This document shows positions 10,051 through 20,837 of a stretch of 64,000 nucleotides of DNA, in pieces; positions within the stretch are counted from its first letter, which is position 1; each line of letters opens with the position of its first letter. The stretch is from Gigaspora margarita (lineage: Eukaryota > Glomeromycota > Glomeromycetes > Diversisporales > Gigasporaceae). Below the pieces are notes generated by a model. It worked only from the letters and a program-made list of their open reading frames with translations, was not told where the DNA came from and did no database searches. The translations under genes were made by a program, and so were the position numbers. The stretch is taken from assembly GCA_009809945.1 (NCBI GenBank), contig WTPW01000500.1:124001-188000 (forward strand). The letters run 5' to 3'.

Positions 10051-11844
10051 CTGGAGTTCGAACTAGTTTATTTGTTTATTTGTTTTTTTTTAAAAAAAAA
10101 ATTGTATACAAATTGCTAAAGTTTAAGTTTGTAAATTTAAACTTTTTACATAATTGGCTTATCACTAAAGTATTCTTTTAAGTGGAATAGGTAAATTCTA
10201 AAAATTTAAGTTTTTTTTCAGAAAATTTAAATCATTTCTATGTGTTTGAATAAAGTTTGATAACTTTTTGACCACTTTATTTGTATGTGTGAAACGTTAC
10301 AAACTTATCATTGTGTATGAATCGAAACGTTCTATGTATTTTTTTTTTTTTTACGAATGTTTAGTTTTGTTAATTATTCTGATATAGTTTTATTGTCAAT
10401 ACTCTACTTCAAAAAATAAAAATAAAGAATAAATAAATAACGATAAGCATACTGTAGTTAAAAATTACAACTTTACAATAAATCAATCAGTAAAAATTCT
10501 GATATTTGATTTAAATAAATAGATGTTTTTGTATTAACAAATACAATAATACAAAAGACATCTTTTTATATGGATGTCTATTATATGAGTGCAGCAGAAT
10601 AAAAATCCAGAAGTAAAAATTTAAGTTTTACTGAAATGAATTTAGTCACAGAATAATTGTAGTGTAATTAATGTTCTGGCTGTTTCAATGGATGTGTCAC
10701 TTTAGGATTTTATATTATTTTATAACTATGACCAAGAACTCTCATGTCCAATAAAATATTGGAGCAGCACAGCACATTGCTATTGAAATTAACAGAAATT
10801 GTTGAATTATTGAATAAAGTCTAAGAGTTTGGCAACAAGGTTAAATTAATAAATGATTTGATGAGAAACTGAAACGATGTTAATACATTCTTATTTTCTG
10901 TAGCTTCAATAATTTACTCAAATACAGAAATAATGTTGTTGATAAACAAATATTTTATTTAAAAAATAATAACACAAGAAAATTTAATTAGAAAATGGTA
11001 TTTTTAAAACTGAGATATTGGAAATGAAAATTAAAGTTTTCATTATAGAGAATTTAATCTTAATAAAAGAATTGTAAATTAATAGAAATTGAAAATTTTA
11101 TTTATTTTATAACCTTTTTATTTAATACTATCTGCTATCGCTATATTATTTAATCAAATAACCGAATCAAAAAAGAACCTTTTATGCATCAAAAACATAC
11201 TTTGTATCACATAGTGAGTAAAATTAAGTGTCCAGAGTTGTACGACTCATTATGATAGCATGCACTACTTCAATATTTTTATGATATATAAGTTTTTTGT
11301 TATTGCTATAGAAAAGCTGGGTCTATACACTATAAAATATTTAAGCGACACATACTATTGTAATGATCAGAACATGGACTGTACAAGTGATAAATTAAAA
11401 TGCTTCTGGGACTAAATTCGCTATAATAAAAATTTTTCACATCAGATTTTCATTCTGTAGCGTTTAAATAATTAACAAATTGAAAAAAAAATGCAGTATA
11501 TAATTGTTATACAAATAAAATCAAAATTACTTTGTAAGAGTTTGATAACATATAATACTGGTAAATTTAAACTGATTAATTTTATTTTAGATCAAATAAG
11601 TTTTAAATTATTATATGAACATAATATTATTTAAATAGTTGTATGTGAGGATGTTTCAAATAATTTTATGTATGTGTGATCTTTTATGTATTAAATAAAT
11701 ATTCTAATATAAAAAGATTTCAATTGACATTTGTTTATGACAAGCTCTTATTTCTTATTTTAACAATCTATAAAAAAACTTAATCTTTAAATAGTATATA
11801 TCATTTCTTTTCATTATTAAAAATTTAAAATAAAATCATCATCA
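10051..11844. other. AT-rich intergenic DNA between kinase remnants
   Basis: No supported gene, TIR element or tandem repeat. The stretch lies between the C-terminal end of the better kinase pseudogene and the Sel1 remnant. It may be a decayed intron or intergenic region of the original array. Confidence 0.4.
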
Positions 11845-12017
11845 GAAACAATTTTATCCAATTGTTTGTTACCATTTGGTTCTTCCATAATCTGCTATAT
11901 AATTTTACTTGTATGCATGTTATCGAAATGTTTTTTGGGATCTTGTATTTAAAAATTAACAAATAGTAATATTAGGAAAGAATAAATTATTATAGTTAAA
12001 AAGTAAATATATCTTAC

Positions 12018-13345
12018 CATTACTGCTCTGACTCTGTATTTTTTTATTATATTTAGATAATTCTAATAAAATATTTTTGTCATTTTGCCATTGTGTAAAG
12101 ATGTTACAAATTTTTTCAGCTGATGGACATTTTTCTGGTTCTCTACTCCAACACTTTTTCATAAGGTTCACATAACAGGGTGGTGCTGCATCTTCAGGAA
12201 TATGTGGGTGCCAGCCATCAAAACAAATTTGGAATTGTAGTAATTGCAATTGTAATTCAGATTTATCATTAGAGTATACTTGCTTTCCATATAAATCTCT
12301 CACATGATGATACCAAATGAGTAAATGACAGACTTTTTGGTATACGATTTGCCATTAAGAACTTCAGAGTTGATATATGGTAAAATTCCAAGAATTCCAT
12401 CAGATTTTAACGTTGATGTTATATTAACAGGAATTGAAAATCCTAAATCTGCGATATATGCATGATTTAAATCATTTAATAAAATATTGCTACTATGTAA
12501 ATCTGTATGAATAAGATTCTAAGAATGAATGATCTGAAGATCTGAGACAATACTTTGTAAAAGAGGCTTGTGCAAGAAATTTAAGTTTGCCATATAATGA
12601 ACCTGTTTTTATATATGGGGCCATTGCAGTAGAAAGGGCCCAAACTCCTCTAACAATCAAATTTGAGTTCTTTCAAGATTCAGATTAATCTTGAGGTGGG
12701 CTATACTTTTCAATTACAAATGAAAATTGGTTTGCATAATAAAAAATCAAGATATTTTAAAAAAAGTCTTTAGAAGTCTTGTATATCACGAGATTATCTG
12801 ATATGATCAACTAATTAAATCGCATAATTTTTGATTGACCTGGATCAGTCCAAAAAAATAAACAAGGTTTTCTCAAAATTATATATTTCCGAGTTTCGGC
12901 CCTTTCTACTACAATGGCCCCATATAGTCTCCAGAATTGTTTTCCTTCAAAATATCATAACACTTTAAAAAAGTAGGATCTTTATGATAGATATCACAAT
13001 ATGCCTTTAGCTTTAGTATAAAGTTTATCATATTTTGTTAACGTTAAAAAAAATTATCGAAATTATTTTAATTCAAAAAATTAACCCTTAAAATTACCTC
13101 TTTTATAAAGTCTTTTTTATTATCTTTTGATCTACTAAATATTTTAAGTGCAACTGATCTTTTCATAAATTTTTGAGGTTCAAATGACCACTGAGCACGA
13201 AATACAGTTGCAGATCCACCTTTTTTTAATTCGTTGATGTTTTCAAATTTATTATAAGGAATCCATTTTAATTGAGTATTTTCATTCGGCAATTCTTTCA
13301 AATCATCATCAATATTGTTATTTTCATGTGTATATTCATTTGTCA
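12018..13345 (-). pseudogene. Protein kinase pseudogene, interrupted by a MITE
   Basis: The minus-strand exon pieces follow the kinase order. The N-lobe reads WIPYNKFENINELKKGGSAT and VALKIFS (13345-13098). An 87-bp GT-AG intron (13011-13097) follows, then LKAYCDIYHKDPTFLKCYDI. The catalytic loop reads HTDLHSSNILLNDL, where HRD has become HTD, followed by IADLGFSI, and the C-lobe by YVNLMKKCW and REPEKCPSAEK. Damage: a 307-bp MITE at 12616-12922 between the lobes, an in-frame TAG at 12519-12521 just before the catalytic loop, loss of a base near 12302, and SEVL in place of APEVL. A splice donor follows at about 12017. It was a typical member of the fungus's expanded kinase family and is now almost certainly non-functional as a kinase. 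Confidence 0.8.
12616..12922. mobile_element. TA-flanked MITE inside a kinase pseudogene
   Basis: Terminal inverted repeats of about 33 bp: the left begins TGGGGCCATTGCAGTAGAAA and the right ends TTTCTACTACAATGGCCCCA, with two or three differences. TA (or TATA) flanks both sides. The interior is AT-rich and non-coding. It separates the N-lobe and catalytic-loop halves of the pseudogene. Because the ends are still nearly identical, the insertion looks younger than many elements in the window. Confidence 0.8.
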
Positions 13346-13402
13346 CTAGAAGAATTTTATTGTGAATTGTTAAGCAAAATTAATAAGTTTCTATATATTC
13401 AA

Positions 13403-13568
13403 TGATTATATTGTAAGTGGATACAGAATTTAAGTGTATTCGGAATTCTTTAATTATACCAACATTTTATAGTAGTATTTGTTATATATAAACTTATATC
13501 CTAACACTAACTTAACAAGAAAATTCCGAATCAGCTTAAATTCCATTTCCACTTATAACAATTATAAT
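13403..13568. mobile_element. MITE between kinase and Sel1 pseudogenes
   Basis: Imperfect inverted ends: AAGTGGATACAGAATTTAAG and ATTCGGAATT on the left; AATTCCGAAT, CTTAAATTCC and TCCACTT on the right. Non-coding centre. The target duplication is uncertain. Confidence 0.55.
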
Positions 13569-13639
13569 GTTACCTGATGAATATTTCTATATGAATTTAA
13601 TATTAAAATAATTGTTATAATTTGACATTAGTAATAATA

Positions 13640-14600
13640 AATTAATAAATAATATAAATTGCTTACTTCGAATACCAATAATTGGCCATTTTCAAATTCA
13701 TTTCACGTTAATTCCATGTTGATAACAATCACTAAGATTATATATTGCATTAGCGTACCCCATTTTGGCTGCCTTTTTATAATTAATAAATGCTTTACGT
13801 TCATCCTTTTCAATACCATTCCCATATCGATAACAATTACCAAGACAATTTATTGCACTAGCATGTCCGTTTTCGGCTGCCTTTTGATAAAACTTGAGTG
13901 CTTCACATACATCCTGTCTAACACCAACTCCATGATAATAACAATTACCTACATAATACATTGCTTTATTATTCGTTTTAGCTAATCTTTTATAAGAATT
14001 GAATGCCTTATACATATCTTTTTTGATACCAGTTCCATCTTGATAGCAATGGCCAACTTGGAGCATTGCTTTAGAACTGCCCATTCTGGCCAACCTTTGA
14101 TAAAAAATGAATGCATTATTTTCATCTTTTTTTATCCCAATTCCATATTGATAGCAATGACCGACTTGAAACATCACTTTGGAGTTTCCCTTTTCTAATG
14201 ATTTTTAATAATAAATAAATGCTTTATGCTTATTTTTTTTGGCACCAATTCCATATTGATAGCAATTGCTGACTTGAAGCATTCCTTTAGGATTATCCAT
14301 TTTAGCTGATTCTTCATAATAAATTAATGCCTTGCGACTATCTTTTTTTAAACCAATTCTATGTTGATAACAGCAGCCAACTTGAAACATTCCTTCAGAA
14401 TTACCTATTTCAGCTGACTTTTGAAATAATTGAATGCATTACGTTCATTTTTTTTGACACCAATCCCATGTTGATAGTAATGACCAACTTGAAACATTCC
14501 ACTAGGATTGCCCATTTTGGCTGATTCTTAATAATAATTGAAGAATGCTTTATATTTTTCTACTCCAATTCCATCAGAATTACCCATTTTGCTAAAACTT
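13640..14600 (-). pseudogene. Sel1-repeat protein pseudogene
   Basis: About eight consecutive Sel1-like repeats of 36 residues read on the minus strand. They follow a pattern such as GYCYQxGxGxKKDxxKAFxYY, with examples GHCYQYGIGIKKD, NCYYHGVGVRQD and NCYRYGNGIEKDERKAF. The longest clean stretch is 13698-14177. A second lies at 14205-14390 in another frame, and more at 14400-14600. At least two frameshifts and a stop after GINVK break the chain. Sel1 repeats form alpha-alpha superhelices that bind proteins; in this fungal lineage they are often joined to kinase domains. The position just 5' of the kinase pseudogene fits either a Sel1-kinase gene or the tail of a lost upstream kinase-Sel1 gene. 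Confidence 0.75.
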
Positions 14601-15660
14601 TGATAATAATTTTTAACAATTTAGTTTTGATAATATTTATTAACTAAATATTACAATAACATTTCCTATACTGTACTGGCCAATTTTTATAATAAATTAA
14701 TCTGTTTAATTATACAACCATATAGATAAGAAAAAAGGGTACATAATCTTTGCATCTTTCTACCATAAACTCCAGTATTCATATTTCCTTATTTGACTAT
14801 GTTTCCATTAATGCTAAATATTTCTTATGTATTATGCTAACTTATTCGGGTAAGTACCCAGATAAGTACTCAGATAAAGTGTTATCTGCAAAACTTACTA
14901 TTTGATTAGTTGATTTATTGTCACGTTATATGAGTACGCGGGCAAGGTTTAAAGTGAGAATAGGTATTTAGATATAGTTGAATCTTCTGGAAGCAATAAC
15001 TTTTTTGGACAATATAATTTTGGAATCAGCTACAAAAATGATATAAACATGGCTAAAGACGAATCAAGAAAAATTTTGATGAATTACCCAATAAAGATAT
15101 GAGCAAGGTCTCACTTTAACAAAAAAAAAAAATTTGATGATGATATGAAATTAGATTATGCTATCAAAATAGTATTGGAATATTTATTAACAATAAAAGA
15201 GTCATTGAATAGTTGTAAAAAGCAAAAAGTAATAAATACAAAAAGCATAAAGCTTAGTAATTTTATAAACTTTTTTTTTTAGCATCAGTTCTTTAACATA
15301 AGTCTAAAAAACATTTATTACATTTAATTTACATAAAAAAAAATTTATTTTAAAACTTCAAAAAACCCATATTCTATTTTTTGTTACAATATTTATTTAA
15401 ATAAATTATTATATATAAATTGTTTAAAATGAAAATAATTGGGATGCCTATAGCAAAAGAAGAGGATTGGGTTACATACTATATCTTATCATATTTTTTT
15501 TGCTACAAATGTTCCAATAATTTTATATAAGCTTATGTTTTTAATTTTTGGTCAGAACTGTACATTAAACAGTAGATTGTATTTAAAATAAAATTTAAGG
15601 ATGCATCACTCTAAAAAAAATAATAAATAAATAGGATAAGTATAATGTACTATTTTAAAG
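14601..15660. other. AT-rich intergenic DNA, no gene seen
   Basis: Short direct repeats occur near 14845-14880 (AAGTACCCAGATAAGTACTC), and otherwise I see no supported feature. Confidence 0.4.
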
Positions 15661-15662
15661 TA

Positions 15663-15858
15663 CAGTCAAACCCCCCAAGTGCACACCCCTTGGGACCATA
15701 TTGAAAAAAATGCAAAATGTGCACTTAGAGGAGGTGTGCATTTAGGGAGATTAAATTTTATAATTGTTATATGAGTTGGGACCAAGCAGAGGCATGCATA
15801 TTAGAGGTGTTTTCATATATCATGCACTTAGAGAACGTGCACTTAGGGGGTCTGATTG
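15663..15858. mobile_element. Pogo/mariner-like MITE, 196 bp
   Basis: The ends are CAGTCAAACCCCCCAAGTGC and GCACTTAGGGGGTCTGATTG, flanked by TA on both sides (15661-15662, 15859-15860). GTGCACTTAG repeats occur at several inner positions. Related copy at 8931-9105. The CAGT ends and TA target fit non-autonomous pogo/Tc1-mariner elements. Confidence 0.75.
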
Positions 15859-15869
15859 TAAATATATAG

Positions 15870-16357
15870 TTAAACCAATACCCTTAAATATAATACCTCT
15901 TAAACGCAATTTTTAATTCTGATACAAATATATATTAGACCTTATAAATGCAGCTTTTCTAAATGCAAGCCATCAAAAGCTTGATTCCTACAAATTGCAT
16001 TGTGTATCCGAAGCACAATAACAACTAAGATCATTTCTTATTTTTTTGATGCATCACAAATCAAAAAAAGATGATGCATCAAAAAGGTAACTATTATACG
16101 CATGTGACAGACACCAAATACAGAGGTTATGTTTTTGATATTATTATTAATGATACATCAAAAATGTAATTTTTGTATCATCTTATATAAACATATAAAG
16201 TCCTCCGCTATGCTCCGAACAATAAATTTAAGTAAAGCCAAATTTTAAATACTCATGATTTTAACTATTCTTATTAGTTCTAATTTCTGTAAACATGGTT
16301 TAAATACGAGCTATTAAAAGCTTGATTCCTACGAATTGCAGTTAGGAAAGTTTGACC
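15870..16357. mobile_element. MITE-like element with an internal insertion
   Basis: The ends pair weakly (ATAGTTAAACC and AGTTTGACCATA). A 27-bp block, AAAAGCTTGATTCCTAC then RAATTGCA, occurs at about 15977-16003 and again at 16315-16341, so about 310 bp between them look duplicated or inserted. That inner stretch includes the GTCCTCCGCTATGCTCCG element listed at 16098-16225. Confidence 0.45.
16098..16225 (+). repeat. Copy of the GTCCTCGCTACGCTTCGGAC repeat family
   Basis: It contains CATGTGACAGACACC and ends with AAGTCCTCCGCTATGCTCCG followed by AACAATAA. The same order (CACGTG, GACAGACGGACA, then GTCCTCGCTACGCTTCGGAC and AATAA) is present at 39829-40203, and its reverse complement at 56112-56215. 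Confidence 0.5.
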
Positions 16358-17645
16358 ATATGTAGTAAATTTAAACAATAAAGCCAAATTTTAACACTCA
16401 CAATTTCAACTATTTTTGAAAACTTCTGTGAACATGAAAATACACCCAACAATGTTTATATAAACCTACTAGACAATATAAATAGAATACAACAACATGT
16501 CTTGCTAAAAGCTTATTAGTATAATACAGTAAATTTTTTTTATTATAAAATCTTATTAATCTAGATGATTATTACACAGAATAATATAAGAGATTTTTAT
16601 TGGCTATGTATAATAATAAGTTGTCCCCTGTAAGTTTACTAACTCCTAGGTATACCAAATTCTAACAATTATTTTAAGCAATAAATAGCTTTTATATACA
16701 AAGAAATTACAAATACTTTACAAAGCTTATGGTTTAAGAAATAATATTTCTTTATTTTAAGAGTGTAGAATATAGAAAAGTTGTTAAGTTGTTACACCCA
16801 AGTAATAGATCTAGAATTCAAATTCTATTAGCAATGCTCTGAAAAAAATAAACTGTGTAGTATTTACTCATTAATTGGTTGTATGTTTTACTTGAAACTT
16901 TGGTATTACTATCTAAAATAGAAGCTTTTAGTCACAATTGTATGATTTCATACAGATAAATTCAAGAAACTGGAGTAATTAAAACCCATTTGGCAAGACC
17001 CAAATAAAAATCTTTGATTATGCTACAAAAACTAGAACTTTAGAACCAGAAACTGAAGAACTGAATAAACAAAAACTTTAGAAAAGAAAAGCCAACCTGG
17101 TCACCAGGACTATTGAACTGAAAAAAAAACCTACTGGTATTTGATAGGTATAGGAACAAAGAGAAGAAACCAGAATAGTACCTAATGCTAAGGTAAATCA
17201 ACCCATCCAGGCTAACTGGTTCGGTAGTTTGGCAGTATAAGAACAGGTTGAAGGCAAATATGTATATCAGAATCAGAATAAACCTTGTAAGGGTGAAGAC
17301 TAGTTAGTTAATACATGGTAGACATAGGTTATACTAGAGGCTTGTTCTCAAGGGTAAATTAGCCCTAGGTCACAGATCTACTTAGTAAGATAGTCTAAGA
17401 ATACAGGTGTTATGATAGGAGAAGCATAGACCAGAGGCTTTAAATAGGCAATTTCTTGTAGTTAATTTGCATGTATAGCGGCTAGTGTAGAACCTTCAGG
17501 TAGACTACTTAAATTAGGCACCAAAAGTGCACGTGTGGCTAGTTGTATACTTATATATGTAACAAATATCATAAGTACTTTAATAAAACTGAGCAGCCAA
17601 GCAGGCCACCTTAAAAGTTAAAAATATTTATACTGTATATATATG
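16358..17645. other. Intergenic DNA with a purine-rich, T-poor segment
   Basis: About 16940-17630 is richer in G and A on the plus strand than its surroundings and resembles 37080-37710 in texture. That suggests two remnants of a larger, decayed element. I could not find ends, coding motifs or paired repeats. Confidence 0.35.
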
Positions 17646-17889
17646 AGGGTGAGTCAATAGAAATCAAGCAAATTTTTTTTAATAATTTTTTTTAAGTTTA
17701 AATCAAGATAATTTAACAAAAACTTAATCAAATTTGATAAAATTTTTTTAAAATTAATTTTATAGGTTTATAAAATTAATTTAAAAACATTTTTACAAAT
17801 TTGGTTAAATTTTTGTTAAGTTATTTCTGTTCAAAATTTTGAAAAAATTTTATTATAAAAAATTTGCTTGATTTCTATTGACTCACCCC
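17646..17889. mobile_element. MITE, about 244 bp (copy also at 59720-59958)
   Basis: Long imperfect inverted ends: GGGTGAGTCAATAGAAATCA on the left and TGATTTCTATTGACTCACCC on the right, followed inward by AAGCAAATTTTTT and AAAAAATTTGCTT. The arms meet in a small palindrome near 17765. A second copy with the same ends lies at 59720-59958. Target duplication unclear in the surrounding TATATA. Confidence 0.7.
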
Positions 17890-18249
17890 ATATATTTCTT
17901 TATTTTAATTAATTATAAAAATATAAAATCAATTTTTAAGTACGTACAGTACGTACAATATTATATGGACAACAAAGAAAACTAATTAAAATGAGAGATA
18001 AATTAATTTATTACTTTTACAAATCATCATTTAAATCTATATAAAATAAGTTAATTGCACTACAACGAATATTACAATGTTTATAAACCATTTAATTAAA
18101 AAAAAAAATTCATCGAAAATTTTACTTTAAATTACTGTATCAGGTATATAATTTTTATATTTTTATAAAATTTGATTGAATTTGTATAACATTTTAGTAT
18201 CGAAAATTATAATATTATGAGATAAAATTCTTTTAAAGGAACTATTCTT

Positions 18250-18662
18250 ACCGTATAAACACGAAATAACGTTTATGGGCGTTATATCGAAATTTGAGCC
18301 CTTCAAAAATAGCATATATGGTTTCAAATTAACGCACGTGTCGTCCCGAATTAACGCGCATGTTCTATAAATAATGAAAAGTAAACAAATAAAAAGTGGA
18401 TCGAAACTAGTTTTGGTATTATTGCATAAGTAAACCTACTTTCAATCCTACCACAATTAAAATTGTCTCAATCAAAAGAAAAAATTTTCCTAAAAGCTTG
18501 AAAGCAAATTACTTAATATAAACGCATATTATGATAGGATCCCTTTATCAAAGAGGTGCTTATTTAACTCTTGTTTCGAAATAACGCATATAGACATATT
18601 CGAAATAACGTGCAGGTCAATCAATTAACGCGCAGATGGCGTTATTTCGCGTTTATATTACT
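18250..18662. mobile_element. TIR element with AACGCGCA-type repeats
   Basis: The ends pair as GTATAAACACGAAATAACG and CGTTATTTCGCGTTTATA. Inside, degenerate copies of AATTAACGCGCA and CGAAATAACG recur in both halves. Part of the same pattern (AAAATAACACACCTGCGTG, GTAACGCGCAGGTATACGTT) is present at about 26873-26930. Non-coding. It lies just downstream of the 3' end of the transporter gene. Confidence 0.55.
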
Positions 18663-18729
18663 AAAGATGCATGGACGCGTTCTTAGTGTTTAAATACAAT
18701 AAATTTATATTCATAATCGCGATTAAATA

Positions 18730-18915
18730 CAGTTGAACCTCCCCAAACCGGTATGCATGGTGGACAGGTTTTGTATCAGTATTGAGAGGTTATCGGATTT
18801 GAAATCATTATAAACTATTAGATTCATATAACAGAAACGGACTTGGTGGATTAATTTTTTATCGGATTTAACAGGTTATCGGTTTTGACAGGATCGGTTT
18901 TGGGAGGTCCAACTG
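18730..18915. mobile_element. Pogo-like MITE, 186 bp
   Basis: The ends are CAGTTGAACCTCCCCAAACC and GGTTTTGGGAGGTCCAACTG, flanked by TA on both sides (18728-18729, 18916-18917). Internal GGTTATCGGATTT and GGTTTTG.ATC repeats. It lies 76 bp downstream of the transporter stop codon and could affect its 3' end. Confidence 0.75.
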
Positions 18916-18991
18916 TAGAATTTTATTAAATATATCGCTTAAAATAATTTTAGTTATTCAATCTTTCTTATTTTTATAGATTAACGTTAAT

Positions 18992-20837
18992 TTAATTTGC
19001 TATATTGTCACATTCCAACAATTCGTTTGCTAAAAATGTCCAAATAGTTCCTAGTGTAGCCATAATAGAACAAACAACTAATACAAACAAATCCAAAATT
19101 AATTCTTTTTTTGACAGATATCTACCAAACATTTTTAAATGAAATAAAAGTGGACATATTATAGAGATTAAAAATGAGAAACATGAACCGAGAAGTGACT
19201 TTTAAAATAAAAATAATTAGTTTAGTAAGAATACAATAATGAATTTAGCATGTAATATATATATATATTTATATATAAATATATATGCTTACCATCGCAC
19301 GATCAAAGCCAGGAAAAATAATTGCCGTTCCAACAATAACGAAACTAACCAAAGATCTTGATAAAATAATGAAAAGGCGTTTTACAATATTTGATTTAAA
19401 GAAAGAACCTAATTTTGTTTGAAAGAACGTTTCTTCGGTAATTAAATTAATCGGAGTTAACGTAAGTGGATATTTGGCAAGTGGATTAATAACAATCAAC
19501 CATACTACAATAGAGTTTAGAAAGAGACTATATCCTCCAGTTGACATTATGTTTTGGGTAATCTATTAATTAATCGATAATTAGTAAAATTTATATAAAC
19601 AAATTTTTTTTTTCCGAAAGTAATCAACGAGAGAACGAGAATAAAATAACATAACAAATACCTCTTCCATCGTTTCGGATCCAAACATTAACGCTGACAG
19701 TAATATAAATAATACCACTAATCAAATAACTAGAATTCACGGTCTTTTTAAAATAAAGAGGTTTTGCCATATCTCGATATAACGACGGAAAAACAGCGTG
19801 ACCAGAGAAAGCAGAATTGATAAGACCAAAGGATAAAGGTAAAACCATCAAATTAGGAGGGAAAAGATGAGTATTCATAGGTTGCCATAAACTTCCAGGA
19901 GCATCAAATTTCGTCAGACCATCAAATAATAAAACTAACGCTAATGAAGAAGCAGTAGGAATTCCTAGGAGTGAAGTGTATGAAAGATGATGAATTGGCA
20001 ACCATGTTATTGGTGTAATAACAAGAAATACAATAAGTTTTAGATGGGTGAGATCCATATGAGGGAAAGGTATTTTAAGCGAATCACCAACCAAGATCAT
20101 CAAGGCGACCCTGATAATATTGGTATTTTATATATGAAATCAATTTGTAAATAACCAAAATAAATAAATTTTGAAAAATAAAAAAAAGCTTACGCTTGAT
20201 TGCTAAGATCCAGTAAAAATATTAAACCAACGAAAATTTTGCCTTTTTGACCATAAGCCAAATAAGCGAGATCAGCATAAGTAAGACATTCAGGATCAGT
20301 ATCCAAACATTTTTTGAGAAGTTTTGCAGTGTAATTCGTTGATATAAGACAAAAGAAAAATATTGAAAATCCAATTATCCATCCGGTATATTTAAAAGCA
20401 AGAGGTAAAGCTAATATCGCAATTCCAACCAATATATTCTTTTTTAAAAAAAAAAAGATTACAATAAATTAAATGAAAGGAATTTCATAATAATAATAAT
20501 AATAATAATAATAATCGTAAGAAATATTTTTACGTACAACCGCGTTAAAAATTGTTTGCTTAATAGTTGACTTTCCAAGACTCATCAAACTACGATAATC
20601 TTTTGAATCTTCTAAATCACTGGTAGCATGTTGATTTAATAATCTAGTACTTTCATTTTCTAGGTCTACATTTTGTCTAGAATCATTATTGTCAGCCGCA
20701 CGAGAATTTGAGTTATCAAGATTTGAACCATAGTATTTTTGACTTCTTGATAATGAAGAAATCCAAGATCTCAACAACATTGGTATTGTTATATTTAGGC
20801 GATAAGCTAACGAAAGAGAAGAAATTGTAGATGACAT
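18992..20837 (-). CDS. Vacuolar-type amino-acid transporter (AVT / AAAP family)
   Basis: Five exons on the minus strand: 20538-20837, 20194-20438, 19662-20110, 19293-19562 and 18992-19198, all with GT-AG introns of 83-100 bp. The product is a proton-coupled amino-acid exporter or importer of the vacuole membrane, AVT3/AVT4-like. Family marks are an N-terminal hydrophilic region of about 80 residues, then TIFNAVNILVGIAILALPLA, AFKYTGWIIG, LPLSFGLINSAFSGHAVFPS with LYRDMAKP, LMFGSETMEEITQNIMS and LFHLKMFGRYLS. About ten hydrophobic segments fit the family, and the total is close to 490 residues. One problem: exon 3 has 449 bp, and the frame changes between the segment ending YITVS and LMFGSE (about 19690-19700). 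See the separate finding. The start is the first ATG of the open 5' frame. The first intron holds an AAT microsatellite. Confidence 0.85.
20487..20517. repeat. AAT microsatellite in intron 1 of the transporter
   Basis: About ten tandem TAA/AAT units in the intron between exons 1 and 2 (20439-20537). Read through, it gives the poly-tyrosine run of the open frame there, which is not coding. Confidence 0.85.

Noticed and set aside
16940-17630. LTR element suggested by purine-rich texture, shared with 37080-37710
   Set aside because: No TG..CA ends, primer site or coding motif could be found; composition alone is not enough.
20469-20537. Poly-tyrosine extension of transporter exon 1
   Set aside because: It is the read-through of an intronic AAT microsatellite; a good GT donor precedes it and the family sequence resumes in exon 2.
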